Source: Gymnothorax reevesii (lineage: Eukaryota; Chordata; Actinopteri; Anguilliformes; Muraenidae). Taken from it: a stretch of 64,000 bases of DNA. Both the position numbers and the translations under genes were made by a program. Position 1 is the first letter of the stretch; the number at the start of each line of letters is the position of its first letter. Shown here piece by piece: positions 24,401-36,667 of this stretch. The notes under the pieces are model-generated. The model was not told where the DNA came from. It did no database searches and worked only from the letters and a program-made list of their open reading frames with translations. The stretch covers positions 36,715,611-36,779,610 of the forward strand of contig CM056592.1 of assembly GCA_029721435.1 (NCBI GenBank), given 5' to 3'.

Positions 24401-26266
24401 TTGATGATTAAATTTTTGATTTAATAATTTTCGTCCTTTTATTGGCCCTTTAAATTTTGGCCCCAATGTTAAAGATTGGACTGAGAAATTTGAAAAAAAA
24501 AAATTTCTCAAAAACTGTGCGATTAATTTTTTTTCTAGATCTGCAATCAACTTACCTTGGTACTGTCAATGTACAGTGCAAGCACCATTTTGGTTGAATC
24601 AACGGAAGTGGGTCTAGTGGGGGCACTTTACTAATGGTCTTATGGATAATATGCAAGATGGCCTGTGGAGGTCAAATGGTTGCAGATAGAGATTAAGTTT
24701 CTCTTATTCACATATAGGAAGTCACATATAACCCACAGAACTTTGGTTTGTTTTTAGAGCATGTTGGAAGTCATGCATGAAGGTTCATTGGGTGACCTTG
24801 AACTTGACCTTCAATGGCCAAACTTGACTGTGAAATTTCAATGACGTATATCAGCAGAATTGTTACAGATAGAGTGTAGGTTTGTATTGGAGATGTATAG
24901 GAAGTCATATCTGAACTTTCATTTGGTGACCTTTGTATTAACCTTCGAGGGTCTAATGTGACCTGGTAAAAATTCAATGACTTGTTTCACTAAAATGGTT
25001 TGCATAGAGACATTTAGAGCTTAAGGTTGTATTACAGGAGGCCTTATAAATGTAAGAGAACTTTTATTCAGTTACCCTGACATTGACCTCCATTGATTCG
25101 AAGGTCAAAATTTACACAAAATTTTCATTACTTCTATCATCACTAAAAATTGCTTGTCGGTAAGCTACAGGACCATTGGTCTTATTTTTGAATGTTTTTA
25201 ACGCTTTTAATTTCCCTCAGTGCAGCCAGGTATGAAAGACACTTTCACAGCCACCATTCTGCATACCAGCGCTGACTATATGGTCATGTTTGGCAACTTC
25301 TCTGTCGATGGTTACTCAGCGAAATCATTCCAATTATTCAGTATGTCTACTGTCAAGTTCTGAGTGAAATGTTACAAACTATTGGTCCAGAGATATGAAG
25401 TGTGTGTATATATATATTTATACCATGGTCTGAGTGAATACTTTTTTCTGATTGGCTGGCAGGTATGCATTAAAACCGTGGAACCGCACAGGTAGTTCGG
25501 CTACGGTCGTTTCACCATTCGAAATTCATCCACAAGCCAACTTGTAACCCTAGCAACGTTAGACCTGGTACTCGGCTAGGTACAATGATAACCTAGCTGC
25601 TCGTTTATCTCCAGTAAATTTAGCGGCGTCACATAAGTTGCGTCCTGCGGGGCGGTTAACTATAGGTACTCAAGCGATAATGACCGGAAATATTATAGCA
25701 GCGAAGTGATCAGGCTTTGTTCATTAAATGATTGTAATTGTGTACGGTTACAAAGGAAGCTAACGAGTCCACTTCATGTGTCAGCAACTGCTGACAGTTC
25801 GCTAGCTACGTGCTATGCCAGCAGACTTCAGCTCGCTGACTGCGGAAACCGTCACAAGTTCATTGTAATTGTGGGTAGCAAGTTAGCCACAGTCTGCATA
25901 ATCGCACATAATGTTGCGTTATGAATAATCTCCATTTTAGCTGGAATCCGTTATCAAATAGCTGGTTCAATTTAACTTGGCCTATAGTAGGCAATTGGGT
26001 ATGAGGTGCCTGTTTAATGATTACCAGCTCGTTTTTTTTTTTTGTTTTTTTTTTTTGTGTAAATGCAAAACTTTTAACCAAAAATTTCTCAATGCTGCGA
26101 GTTGATATTGCTGGCAATTGACCATGGTATAAGCGGGATAATCAACTCGAAGGTGAGCATTCCACGGTTTTAATGCACTTCGCGAAGGCAACTACCCGAC
26201 GCGGTTATTTGCCTCCGCGTCGTGCATTAAAACCGTGGAATGCACACCTACTCGTTAATTATCCCT

Positions 26267-26308
<42 letters not shown>

Positions 26309-29300
26309 ACCCCAATTCTGAAATAGTTGGGACAAAGGGCCCTATTGTTGTGTTCTGGCCTTTGGCCAGGACAGCATTTATGGTTTTAACAGTTTCATGT
26401 TCCATAGTTCAAGATTTCATAGTTCCATAGTCATGTTCATAGTCATAGTTTTAACAGTTTCTTGTTTCAGGATTTTACATTTCATGTTTCTCATTCCATG
26501 TCCATGTGTTTACTTTTCCATGTTTTTTTTTTTGCCAGGTCTGCCATGCCACTCCACCGCTTGTCTGCGTTCCACCCCGTGCCTTCGTTGTTGCACATTT
26601 CAGAGCTCTGGTTGGCTTTGGTATTTCCCTCTTCCTTCTGTGCTGTGCTGATTCGGGCCTCTCTAAGCTTAATTGACAATTAACTGTTTTTAAGTTACTA
26701 ACATTTACTAACACTCACTGGGTTGGTGTAATTCTTAGATAGGCACATTACTAATATTACTAATTTAGACAGGGAGTTTATTGTCATGATTCCTGCTGTG
26801 CTATTTCAAGATCTTGCTGTGCTTTTCTGTTCTTAACATTCATGCTTGCTTCCAAACTGCATACTTAATTGGTACTTAAGCTGAGCACGCTCATTCTCTT
26901 AACGAGCAGGTCATGTCATCCTATCTCTGTCCATGTCTTGATCTTGCCATGCCTCTTGTTTCTCTCTCTCCAGGTGTTACCCCTCATGTCATGATTTTCA
27001 AGCCTTTATCTGGATGCGGTGGAAGTTGGCTGGCAGACAGTGTCTCGCGTCTCATTGCATGTGCAAGTGTAGCCAAGTTCTTGTTGTCAAGATTCCCTAG
27101 CATTTCTAGTTTCAAGTCTTGTCCCAGCCTCTTGTTTTTCGAATATATATATAGTCTGGTTATTTATTTTTCTTGTGCTTCTTGCCTGGAGTTTCCAGTG
27201 CCTTTTTGTTTTTTGCCTTTTGCATTTATTGTTTATAGCTCTGTGTAGCTTACCTCAGTTTGTTTTTTGCAACCCTTTGGGCCAAGTTTTTTGTTGGCCC
27301 TCGTGCCTGTTTTGTTTTGTTTATAAATAAATCCTCATTCCCTTTTCCCGCTTCTGGTGTCGACTGATTCCCTATCACCTATCATACACCTGAGTCCCTA
27401 AACCCATTATTTGGGGATTTAGCATTGCATAAGAGCCGTTCCCCCGCAAGATTTGCTATCTTGCACACCTGCCTATATCCCTAAAACACCTGCGCTACCC
27501 GTTATATTATGCATAGGCGTGGTTTGTGCATTACGCCAGTTAAACCAATCAGTGTGCCAGGTGCCATTGCCTTTAGGAGCAGGCTGCGCTCTCCCAAATC
27601 CTGAAACCGAAACCTATGATGGAGAGAGGAAGGTCGCCATGTTTTTCTGAAGGCGAAGTTAAATTGCTCATGCATGAGGTCAAATCCAGACAGGGATCTG
27701 TTTTTGTTAAGTTAATCATGAATTGTATTATTATTATTACTCTTATTATTTGACATTGACATATTGTTTAATGTTTGGTAGGTCATAAATAAAACATCAA
27801 GCCAATCCCTTTTGTGATGGAAACTTCAAAAAAAAAGAAAAAGAAAAAATGCGTTTCGCCATACACTTCCAACTCCCTCTCCCCTCTGAAATGAAGCATA
27901 GAACACAATCCCATTTTAGAAAAATAAAATTAGGTCTACGCACTGGCTCTCAGCGACGTAACTTTTTTCCAGCGAGAGCAGCATTTCAGAACTCTTCAGC
28001 GAATGAAGGTAATGCTGGTGACAAGTATGTGCTTTCGTCCATTTACATTTTCCGATCAGGCAGCTTTCTATTTTTTACAGCAAGTTGCGTGACCTTGCTG
28101 CAACAACAGGTGTGCATACTTGTCGCCGAAATTACCTTCATTCGCAAAAGAATTCTGAAATGCTGCTCTCGTCGGCAATTGCCTCTTGATTATTCTTGAA
28201 TTGGAAAATGTGTTAATAAAGGAAAACCATCTAGAATTCGCCAGGACTAATTGAAGTCAATAAAGGGATGGATATTTTCCACCAAATTTTCAGGTCTAGC
28301 GCCGGCCCTGATATTATATACAATATATATCATTAATATAATATAATATAAAAGCGAAATAAATGATTGATAGAAAATACAAACAATATAGACTGACCTG
28401 AAAGGCCCAGGTAGCTGGTGGAACATGTGTTCTGGGCGTCTTCTATTATTTAACTGGCGATCAAGGCAATTTAGTACTATCTCTGCCATTTTCTCAGGGG
28501 CTCAACTGAGGCAGAGCAAGGTGGCTTTTTATAGGCCAGTTAATTCGGGAAGTGGAGCCGCATGTGCAATGTTGACCTTGTGACCTTGACCTTTAACCTT
28601 TCATTGCCTCATGATAGGCGTTTAATGGTTAGCATGTGCATGTTATGTACGGGGGCATCAGTGTTTCACAAACACATCTTGTTTTACGCAAGCCTTCACA
28701 GGTTGGAGAGTGTAGGTATGTAAGGGACCACAGAACTACATTTCCCATGCAGTCAACAGGAAATGGAAACATCCGACACAGCACCACCCGCATTCTTCAC
28801 GTTTTCCAATAAAAAGAGCTGAAAAGCAATAAAACGGGAAACCAAACTTTTAGAACTAGGGACCGCACCCAGTTCACTCTCTCTTCTTGGCACACAACGG
28901 AGGAGGCCACGCTCTCTCGTAGTGCATCTTCTCTCAAGGGAAGCTACCCTCCCCTTTCAGGAAAGGTCAAACTCTATTCAAGCGAAAAGACTGCATTTGC
29001 ATTGGAATTCACGCATCCTGCGAAATTTCATTTGGCCTATCTGCATAGTGCTCACATCTCTGCGAACCTCCATTTAAGCTCAGGACTGCAGATCTCATTA
29101 AACTAGCTTATGCCCGGCGCTACTGCTAGTTGGACACGGAGCAACTCCGAAAAAGAACGGACCCAGAGAGGAATCCTGAGCTAGGAACTAATCAGTAAGA
29201 CTAACTGAACATTCCAGGCCGTAATGCAGTTAGGCGGTTTTCAACTTAAACTGTACCGCATTTAAGTTGTCTATTACTGATTTAATTGTATAATCGCATT

Positions 29301-30859
29301 GTGTCTGTTTTATATTTCATGAAGTTAAATAGCCATTGATTGTTTTTTTTACATGCATAATGTTTTTTCCCTGGCTAACTTTCTAATGCTGCAATTCACT
29401 AACACGCATGCCGTAGCATGTATGATAACTCAATTAGTAATACAAATTGCGTATGAGCTGAAGCAAACTCTTATCGCAATTCGTTCAATCTAAATCGAGT
29501 TTTCCGGCCACGTATTATCCGCCTGTAACTACATTTATAAATTCTAAGCAGCCCCCGAGCTGAAAAAATTTGTCCCAAGACAAAGGAACTCGTGCCCATG
29601 AGCACGCACGCGCGCGGACACACGCCTGCCCACACCCAAAATCTCGCACACACGTGCGTCCTGCACGCGCGCTAAGGACACATATGCAGACTTGCACGTA
29701 CACACACACCATTGTTACTTTCTCTAGTTTGTATATAGTCCTTCCGTAGATTAGCCCATGTATATTCTGTGTTCGTTTATTCAATAAATTAATTTATTAA
29801 ATCTGGTGTCTGATTGGTGCTGTAACACGTGGGAGTCTGAGTCAAAATAGCCTATGAAGAACTCCAAAATTCCTTCAGATTATTAATTTAATTGTTTTCT
29901 TTCGTCACTGATATTGCTTGTTTTAATTATTAATTAAAATTCCATATTTTTGGTTATTTTAGTAATTTTATGAGACTGGTTACCAAATTTGCAGGTTTCC
30001 TGCTGAATCAAATGGTTATCTTGCGGGAAGGATTATTAGGACGAAACGTCTGAATAATGCATCCTTGCTATTTTACGTATCGTAAAGGCAGATTCCCCGA
30101 TGCATTTTGGTGCCTCGTGGGAGGAATTTTAATAATTATTTATTGAAACTTTAAGAAAAATATCTTCTAATTTTATTAGTTATTAATTACATGTGATAGC
30201 CATTTAAATGCCTTTTTAAGCTGTTGCACCAACAAGAGCCTCTGGCCATCTTCTCATCTTCCTCTGACTCAGCCTCTCTAGGACATCCCTTTTATAGCCA
30301 ATCATTTTACACACCTGATGCCACTTGACTTAATTACTTGCTAAATGTTCCTTCAGCTGATTCTCTTATATATTAATTGCTTTTTCAGCCCTTCTTTGCC
30401 AGTGTCCCAACTTTTTTTCGACTTGTTGCAGCCAGAAAATTTGAAATAAGCTAATTTTGTGGATAAATGTAAAATGTCATCTATGTTCTATTGTAAATAA
30501 CAATTTGGTTCATGTGATCTGAAAATCATTGCATTTTGATTTTATTCACAATTTACACTTCGACCCAACTATTTCAGAATTGGGTTTGTGTGTATAAATG
30601 GGTTTTTTTTTTTATTTAAACAGGAAGAACTGGGAAACTGAGTAATTTTGATCGGGAAACATACGATAGACAAATGGAATGCCTGGCTATACCAAAGCCT
30701 ATCTTCATTTATGATGGACAAACAGGTGAGTATATAATGCCCCTCTGGTGCATTTACATATGGCACCACAGTTATGCAAGTAATATTTCCCCTTGTTTCA
30801 CATGACTTTTGACTTTCTCTTTTCCAGAACTTTGTCCTAAACCAGGAGGAGTCATTTGA
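21483..30859 (+). CDS. lipocalin copy B: AGP / tributyltin- or saxitoxin-binding-protein-like, 6 exons, 190 aa
   Basis: Exons: 21483-21593, 23247-23389, 23781-23845, 25221-25340, 30624-30725, 30828-30859; every intron is GT..AG and the 573-nt sum stays in frame to TGA. Residues 1-18 ([18 protein letters not shown]) are a signal peptide. GKW at 40-42 is the lipocalin GxW signature. Mature cysteines fall at 23, 89, 166 and 183, i.e. mature positions 5, 71, 148 and 165, matching the two-disulphide spacing of alpha-1-acid glycoprotein. Six N-glycosylation sequons (N62, N72, N86, N95, N100, N132) predict a heavily glycosylated plasma protein. The barrel family binds small hydrophobic ligands; in fish, relatives bind tributyltin or guanidinium toxins, but ligand here is unknown. 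Start chosen at 21483 because of the signal peptide, an ACC-ATG context and the TATA position. Introns 1, 3 and 4 are filled with transposon debris. Confidence 0.9.
21749..23035 (-). mobile_element. degenerate Tc1-like element in intron 1 of copy B
   Basis: Ends CACTAATGAGCCAATACATT (21749) and the inverse AATGTTTTGGCTCATCAGTG (to about 23031). Transposase-derived pieces include CCAGAGCATCACACTCTTAA near 21877 and a GACAAATCAGACCAGGCAAC block near 21989. No open frame. It is homologous to 3510-4200 and 57835-58200, and is interrupted near 22090-22490 by unrelated A-rich sequence. Confidence 0.75.
23962..23992 (+). repeat. (TTTA)n microsatellite
   Basis: About eight TATT units in intron 3 of lipocalin copy B. 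Confidence 0.9.
24216..25195. mobile_element. dispersed DNA element in intron 3, family unknown
   Basis: Not present in the copy A intron 3 sequence seen here. It opens with TTTTTAGCTTACCAGCCCTA and GTGGTGTGGCGTCCGTCGTC, has recurring 'tgacctt...aaggtcaa' half-sites in the middle and closes with GGTAAGCTACAGGACCATTG before ATTTTTGAA, an inverse of the opening. This resembles a common fish dispersed element; no coding capacity seen. Confidence 0.45.
25440..26270. mobile_element. CpG-rich non-autonomous element with a large terminal hairpin
   Basis: The left part contains GCATTAAAACCGTGGAACCG. The right end holds an imperfect inverted repeat: GCATTCCACGGTTTTAATGC (26157-26176) against GCATTAAAACCGTGGAATGC (26223-26242), extending outward to GGATAATC.../...TTAATTATCCC. 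A second isolated right half is at 6985-7060. No protein coding is evident. Confidence 0.55.
26268..26304. repeat. (TA)n microsatellite
   Basis: About 18 TA units between two transposon ends. Confidence 0.9.
26345..27400 (+). mobile_element. LTR-like block, family uncertain
   Basis: Starts TGTTGTGTTCTGGCC. Pyrimidine-rich, with ATAAATAAATCCTCATTCCC near 27322 as a likely polyadenylation region and a short tail after it. Composition resembles the block at 10163-11412 read on its minus strand. No pol or gag is present. Confidence 0.35.
27401..28689. other. no gene; unassigned intronic DNA
   Basis: AT-rich and mixed sequence inside intron 4. A run of A/G (AAAAAAAAGAAAAAGAAAA) lies near 27828. 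No recognised element. Confidence 0.3.
28690..30130 (+). mobile_element. probable LTR plus leader of a retroelement
   Basis: Contains AACTACATTTCCCATGCAG near 28734 (resembling a ZNF143-type promoter site common in vertebrate LTRs), CCAATAAAAAG near 28806, and a likely polyadenylation signal CAATAAATTAAT near 29782. It then has TTTTGGTGCCTCGTGGGAGG near 30105, which resembles a primer-binding-site junction. No gag or pol follows. Boundaries uncertain. Confidence 0.4.
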
Positions 30860-30927
30860 AGGGAAACCACAGCATGAAAAGAGTGTTTAGCTCTTGCAGC
30901 ACCACATAATCACTGAGATGTATTTTA

Positions 30928-30933
30928 AATAAA
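30928..30933 (+). terminator. polyadenylation signal of lipocalin copy B
   Basis: AATAAA 69 bp after the stop codon, the first one downstream; expected to define the mRNA end. Confidence 0.75.
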
Positions 30934-31329
30934 ATTTAAAAAAAGAAATATTTGAATATCCATAGATTGTCTTCAACTGCATGAAAAGGTGAAACAGCAA
31001 AAGTTTTATATGGAACAATCTGTGGATATGGAATAATCTGTATGCTTTAGTGGTACCTGGTATATCACAATATACAACCCCACTTCCAAACTAGTTGGGA
31101 CAAAGTGCAAATTGTGAATTTCCTGTATTAAACAAGAGTGGGCACAAATTCCAATGGCTAAACTCAAGAAACCTGTCTCCTCAATACCCAGACGCCTCCA
31201 CTTTGTATTAAAAAGAAGAGGGGATGCTACGCCATAGTAAACAGGCCCCTGTCCCAACTTTTGTGAGATCTGTAGCAGCCAAAAAATTTGAAATGAGCTC
31301 ATTATGTGAATAAAATTGTATAATTTATA

Positions 31330-32924
<1,595 letters not shown>

Positions 32925-33081
32925 TATGTATTGTATAAATAAGTTTCAACATTTGCTATGTTAACTCTGTTCTATTGTGAATAAAATACTGGCTGGTGTG
33001 ATTTGGAAGTCATTTGGTTTTGATTTTATTCAGAATTTACACTTTGTCCCTACAATTTCGGAATTCGGGTTGTACACTGAG

Positions 33082-33960
33082 CTCCAAAATTACTGGCACC
33101 CCTGACTGGCAATGCACAAAAATATTTCAAAAATTCTCAAATATATATTTATTGCGAAAATAACAACATTTGAGAAATACTCTTTGATATAATTGTGCCA
33201 GTGGCATAGCCAGCGGGTGTGCCAAAACACGTCCCATTATGACAGCAATTAGTCCTGGCTAATTCTCAATCATTGTCCTTTATTGACGCGTTTTCCAATT
33301 ATCGTAACTGGCAACTGAAGACACGGTTTCTCAGATTCGATCTAACAGCGATGAAATCATGGGGTAAATTCCGTTCAGTTACAGAACATGATCCGAGATG
33401 CAGAAAACTTCAGTATAAAACAATTATTAGTCCTGACCTGTTCACAGTCATTTTCATAATTAACAATTGTTTTAAACGGAAGTTTTGTGCAACCCAATTC
33501 TCTGTTCTTGTTCCGCAACTGTACTGAATTTTGCCCATGATTTCATCGCTGTTAGATCGCATAAGGAGAGAAACCATGTCTTCAGTTGCCAATTACGATA
33601 ATTGAAAAACGCGTCAATCATGGAAAATGATTGAGACCTAGCCAGGACTTACTGCTGTCATAAAGGGACGTGTTTTGGCACACCCGCTGGCTACGCCACT
33701 GCACCAACCAAAACCATTTACTGATTTAATGAAGTCAGTTTCCTCCAAATCAAGGTGGCACAATTAATGGCACCCTTAAATGTTATTGCAAATAACCACT
33801 GCCAAAATTAAACCAGGTATTAAATTCCACATATTTAGGTTTCATGTCATTGTTAAGGAACTATATTGAGCCATTACATCACTTCCTGTTTCACTAGGGT
33901 ATAAAAGTGAGGGAACATGATTTTGCAATTATAATTGTTCATAATGCAGGACCCTAAAGA
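33082..33960. mobile_element. Tc1-type fossil (terminus plus debris), interrupted by a fold-back element
   Basis: Begins GAGCTCCAAAATTACTGGCA, a known fish Tc1-type terminus, and resumes after 33701 with AAGGTGGCACAATTAATGGC. No coding frame. The middle is the 503-bp fold-back listed separately. Confidence 0.5.
33199..33701. mobile_element. 503-bp fold-back element with ~180-bp inverted arms
   Basis: Starts CAGTGGCATAGCCAGCGGGT and ends with the inverse ACCCGCTGGCTACGCCACTG. The arms match over roughly 180 bp each, including GATGAAATCATGGG against CCATGATTTCATC. The CAGTGG ends suggest hAT, but no clean 8-bp flanking duplication is visible. Confidence 0.75.
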
Positions 33961-34059
33961 TAAGGAGACTTGGTCTCGGTCAGGCACCCTGCTTAAATAA
34001 AAAGCACCTGTCAGTTCAAAGAAGGCAGATGAATGGAACAAAATTTGTTCCAACAGAAA

Positions 34060-34345
34060 TTGTATTGAATTTTGGTTTTGAATTGAATTTAATTAGTTTT
34101 GAATCGAATTTAACCTGCTTTGAATTGAATTTTATCAGGTTTTGAATTGAATTTTGCGTTTGAATTGAATTTAATTGGCTTTGAATTGAATTTTATCAGT
34201 TTTGAAATAGAATGAACAAGTAAACTGAAACTGAATCCAATTATTTGTGCTGAATTTAAGATAAAACTTGAAGCATTTCATTTAGTTCGCACATTCAAAT
34301 TCAGTTCAGAAAATTCAAATTCAGTTCTCTATATTCAAATTCAAG
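34060..34345. repeat. degenerate minisatellite of TTGAATTGAATTTT units
   Basis: About a dozen diverged repeats of GAATTGAATTT(A/T)AT with a period near 20-22 bp. The second half is richer in the inverse form (AATTCAAATTCAGTT), so the array partly folds on itself. Confidence 0.7.
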
Positions 34346-34385
34346 TTGAGTAACATCACATGAATGTGCATCGTGAGCTGCAGCC

Positions 34386-34612
34386 CCGCCTCAGTCCTCG
34401 TGGCTTGCCTTATTTGGAACAAGGTGACCTATATAATGTCCAGGAAGCGCACCTTATGATTTCCAAACCCACCCAACTATACATCTAAAAACATTTACCA
34501 AAACTTAGGTTCTTTATCAATTTATTTGTTTTAGCTCATCATATTAATCTTCAACAGTTATCCCTGAATTAGCCCAAGATCATCAGTAAATGCACTCGCT
34601 AATTTCTAGTGT
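34386..34612 (+). repeat. direct repeat, copy 1 (degraded)
   Basis: Matches 35899-36108 (for example TTACCAAAACTTAGG, TTTGTTTTAGCTCATCATAT) with many substitutions. Probably part of an unidentified retroelement. Confidence 0.6.
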
Positions 34613-34615
34613 TGG

Positions 34616-34997
34616 AGAGCCTCTGGCCATCTTTACTTCTGAGAGACTCAGCCTCTCTAAAACATCACTTTTATAGCCAATCATGTTACACACCTGATGC
34701 CAGATTACTTTTAATTACTTGCTAAATGTTCTTCCAGATGATTCCCATATATATTAATTGCTTTTTCATCCCTTTTTTGCCTGTATCCCAACTTTTTTGA
34801 GACCTGTTGCAGCCAGAAAATTTTAAATAAGCTCATTTTGTAGAAAAAAATGTTAAATATCTTAGTTTCAACATTTGAAATGTTATCTTTATTCTACTGT
34901 TGATAACATATTGGCTCATGTGATCTGAAAATCATTGCATTTTGATTTGATTCACAATTAACACTTCGCCCAACTATTTCGGAATTGGGGTTGTAAT
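34616..34997. mobile_element. right half of a non-autonomous Tc1-type element
   Basis: Shares GAGCCTCTGGCCATCTT and the right terminus (CAACTATTTCGGAATTGGGG ending TTGTA) with 30227-30593. Left terminus not present. Confidence 0.6.
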
Positions 34998-35791
34998 ATC
35001 TGAGCAGCAACAATAATAGATTTTAGAGTGCAATAATCGTAAGCAGTGAGTATGACGTTAACTTAAAGACGACTTTGAAGTATACTTGCAGTTTAAAAAC
35101 TAAAAACTTTTAGCTCCCTGAAAGTTTAAAACTAAATTTAAATGATAAAGGGCTTGAAGTATAGAACTAGTGGACCAGTAGTGTAAGTTTACTTGCAGTA
35201 TACTTCAAAGTATACTTTAATAAACTTTAAGTTTACTTAAACTTGAAGTTATCAACTTTCTTTGTTGCTCTCGTCCGGGACGATATCGTTTTGCTCCCAA
35301 TCAGATTCCTGGGCCAGCTGGCATTAATTGGGAGCGTCGCCGGGATTCTATTTAAGCTCCTGTACCGCCTCACTTCCTTTGCTCGAGTGTCAGTGTCATG
35401 TTTGCACTTTAGCCGATAAGGTCTCTAGTAAGAGAGTTGATTAGGGTTTAGTTGCATATTTGAGGACAATTTCTAGCCAGCAAGGGAATCTTTCTGTACC
35501 TTTCCCTTTCTTTTTGTCCTCTCGAGCTTGCCTCGGACGACATATAGGTCCGTTGGAAGTGCGAGTCTCGCTTTCTTAATTTTTTTGTGTCTCTCTCTCA
35601 ACTGCTGTTTACCCATTTATTCTGGCCACTGCGTTTGGCGTCTCTAACTCACCACCCAACACAGTACACTCTAGCCAAACACGGAGACATCAGCAGTGGC
35701 CGAGATTAAAAGGGCTGTTACCAGCCAGCAAGCTAAGCTGTCTGGTTTCGCTAAAGAGCTTACATGTTCGAGCAATCTTAGTCTGAGTTAG
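34998..35791 (+). other. no gene; possible retroelement leader
   Basis: Contains repeated AAGTATACTT / AAAGTATACTT half-sites (35070-35240). From 35260 it has CTCTCGTCCGGGACGATATC and other GC-richer sequence resembling a retroelement leader. No recognised protein. Confidence 0.3.
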
Positions 35792-36079
35792 ATGAGACTC
35801 CGCCTTCACGAGAATGCCCTTCAGAGTCCGGAGAGCTTTCTGTCAAGCTTAACCGAGACTGTTAGGTCTCAGTCTACACAAGTTTCACAAAATGCTGCAG
35901 CCCCGCCACCATCCCTCATGGACTGCCTTATTTGGAATGAGGTGACCTGGAAGCGCACCTTAGAACGGATTCTAAACTCACCCAACTGTCCACGAAAACG
36001 TTTACCAAAACTTAGGCTCTACATCAGTTTATTTGTTTTAGCTCATCATATTAATCTTCAGCAGTTAACCCCGAGTTGA
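35792..36079 (+). CDS. hypothetical 95-aa reading frame in a repeated segment
   Basis: ATG-started frame, MRLRLHENALQSPESFLSSL onward, with a Trp-containing middle (LIWNEVTWKRTLERIL). The second half (from 35899) is duplicated in degraded form at 34386-34612, so it is probably a retroelement piece and not a host gene. No family recognised. Confidence 0.3.
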   Translation: MRLRLHENALQSPESFLSSLTETVRSQSTQVSQNAAAPPPSLMDCLIWNEVTWKRTLERILNSPNCPRKRLPKLRLYISLFVLAHHINLQQLTPS

Positions 36080-36108
36080 CCCAAGATCATCAGTAAATGC
36101 AATCGCTA
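35899..36108 (+). repeat. direct repeat, copy 2
   Basis: Better preserved partner of 34386-34612, about 1.5 kb away. Ends ATCATCAGTAAATGCAATCG. Confidence 0.6.
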
Positions 36109-36109
36109 A

Positions 36110-36240
36110 TTATTCCCCGCTGCGCAATTCGCGCGAAGCGGGGGATATAGCATTGGGCTCAGTCCGTCCGTACGGGCACATAAAATTGAGGCTTCGGGGA
36201 ATATTGCCATGTTCATGGCAGACACTTGTTTCTATCGTTT
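36110..36240. repeat. dispersed repeat fragment
   Basis: CCCCGCTGCGCAATTCGCGC, GGGGGATATAG and CAGTCCGTCCGTACGG; related in style to 4480-4556. Family unknown. Confidence 0.4.
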
Positions 36241-36667
36241 CTTTGGCTAAGTAAATAATGCTAACGCTAGTTACGATTGTGTCACTTTTTCTCCAGTCGG
36301 TATGTGTGAATGTATTTAGCTGGTGAGCCTACACGTTTAAACTCATGGGCTTCAAGTGTAATGTTATATTCAGTCAAAGTCAAAATAATGAGATAGAGCT
36401 GTTCTGAACTTAAACTTCATATGCATTAATGGTTCAGAATACCTGGAATCACTAGATGATGACATACGCGCAAGGAGAAGAGACTGCAATTTATCCAGTA
36501 GAGGTTGCAGCTGAAACTGGTCCAAGAAATATATCGATTTTGGAGCGGTACTTCACGCACATGCAAATTCACTCATGCATGAAAATATGCAGTTAAGAGT
36601 ACAGGGCTGTGCTCTCTGCTGAAATACGGTGCAAACACGGATTTACTGTGAGCATGGTTCTGTAGTA
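36241..36667. other. no gene or recognised element
   Basis: AT-rich non-coding sequence. Confidence 0.35.

Larger units (their letters stand above)
26308..30593. mobile_element. composite insertion bounded by Tc1-type termini, in intron 4 of copy B
   Basis: Left end ACAACCCCAATTCTGAAATA and right end (inverse) TATTTCAGAATTGGGTT are matching Tc1-type terminal repeats 4.3 kb apart. The outer parts (26308-26345 and about 30227-30593) belong to a non-autonomous Tc1-type element. Its right half is duplicated at 34616-34997. The middle is filled with later insertions, mainly LTR-like sequence at 26345-27400 and 28690-30130. Confidence 0.55.

Noticed and set aside
29471..29784. Cys/Arg-rich minus-strand frames of 60 and 89 residues
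   Set aside because: Arise from a CA/CG-rich simple stretch inside an LTR-like block.
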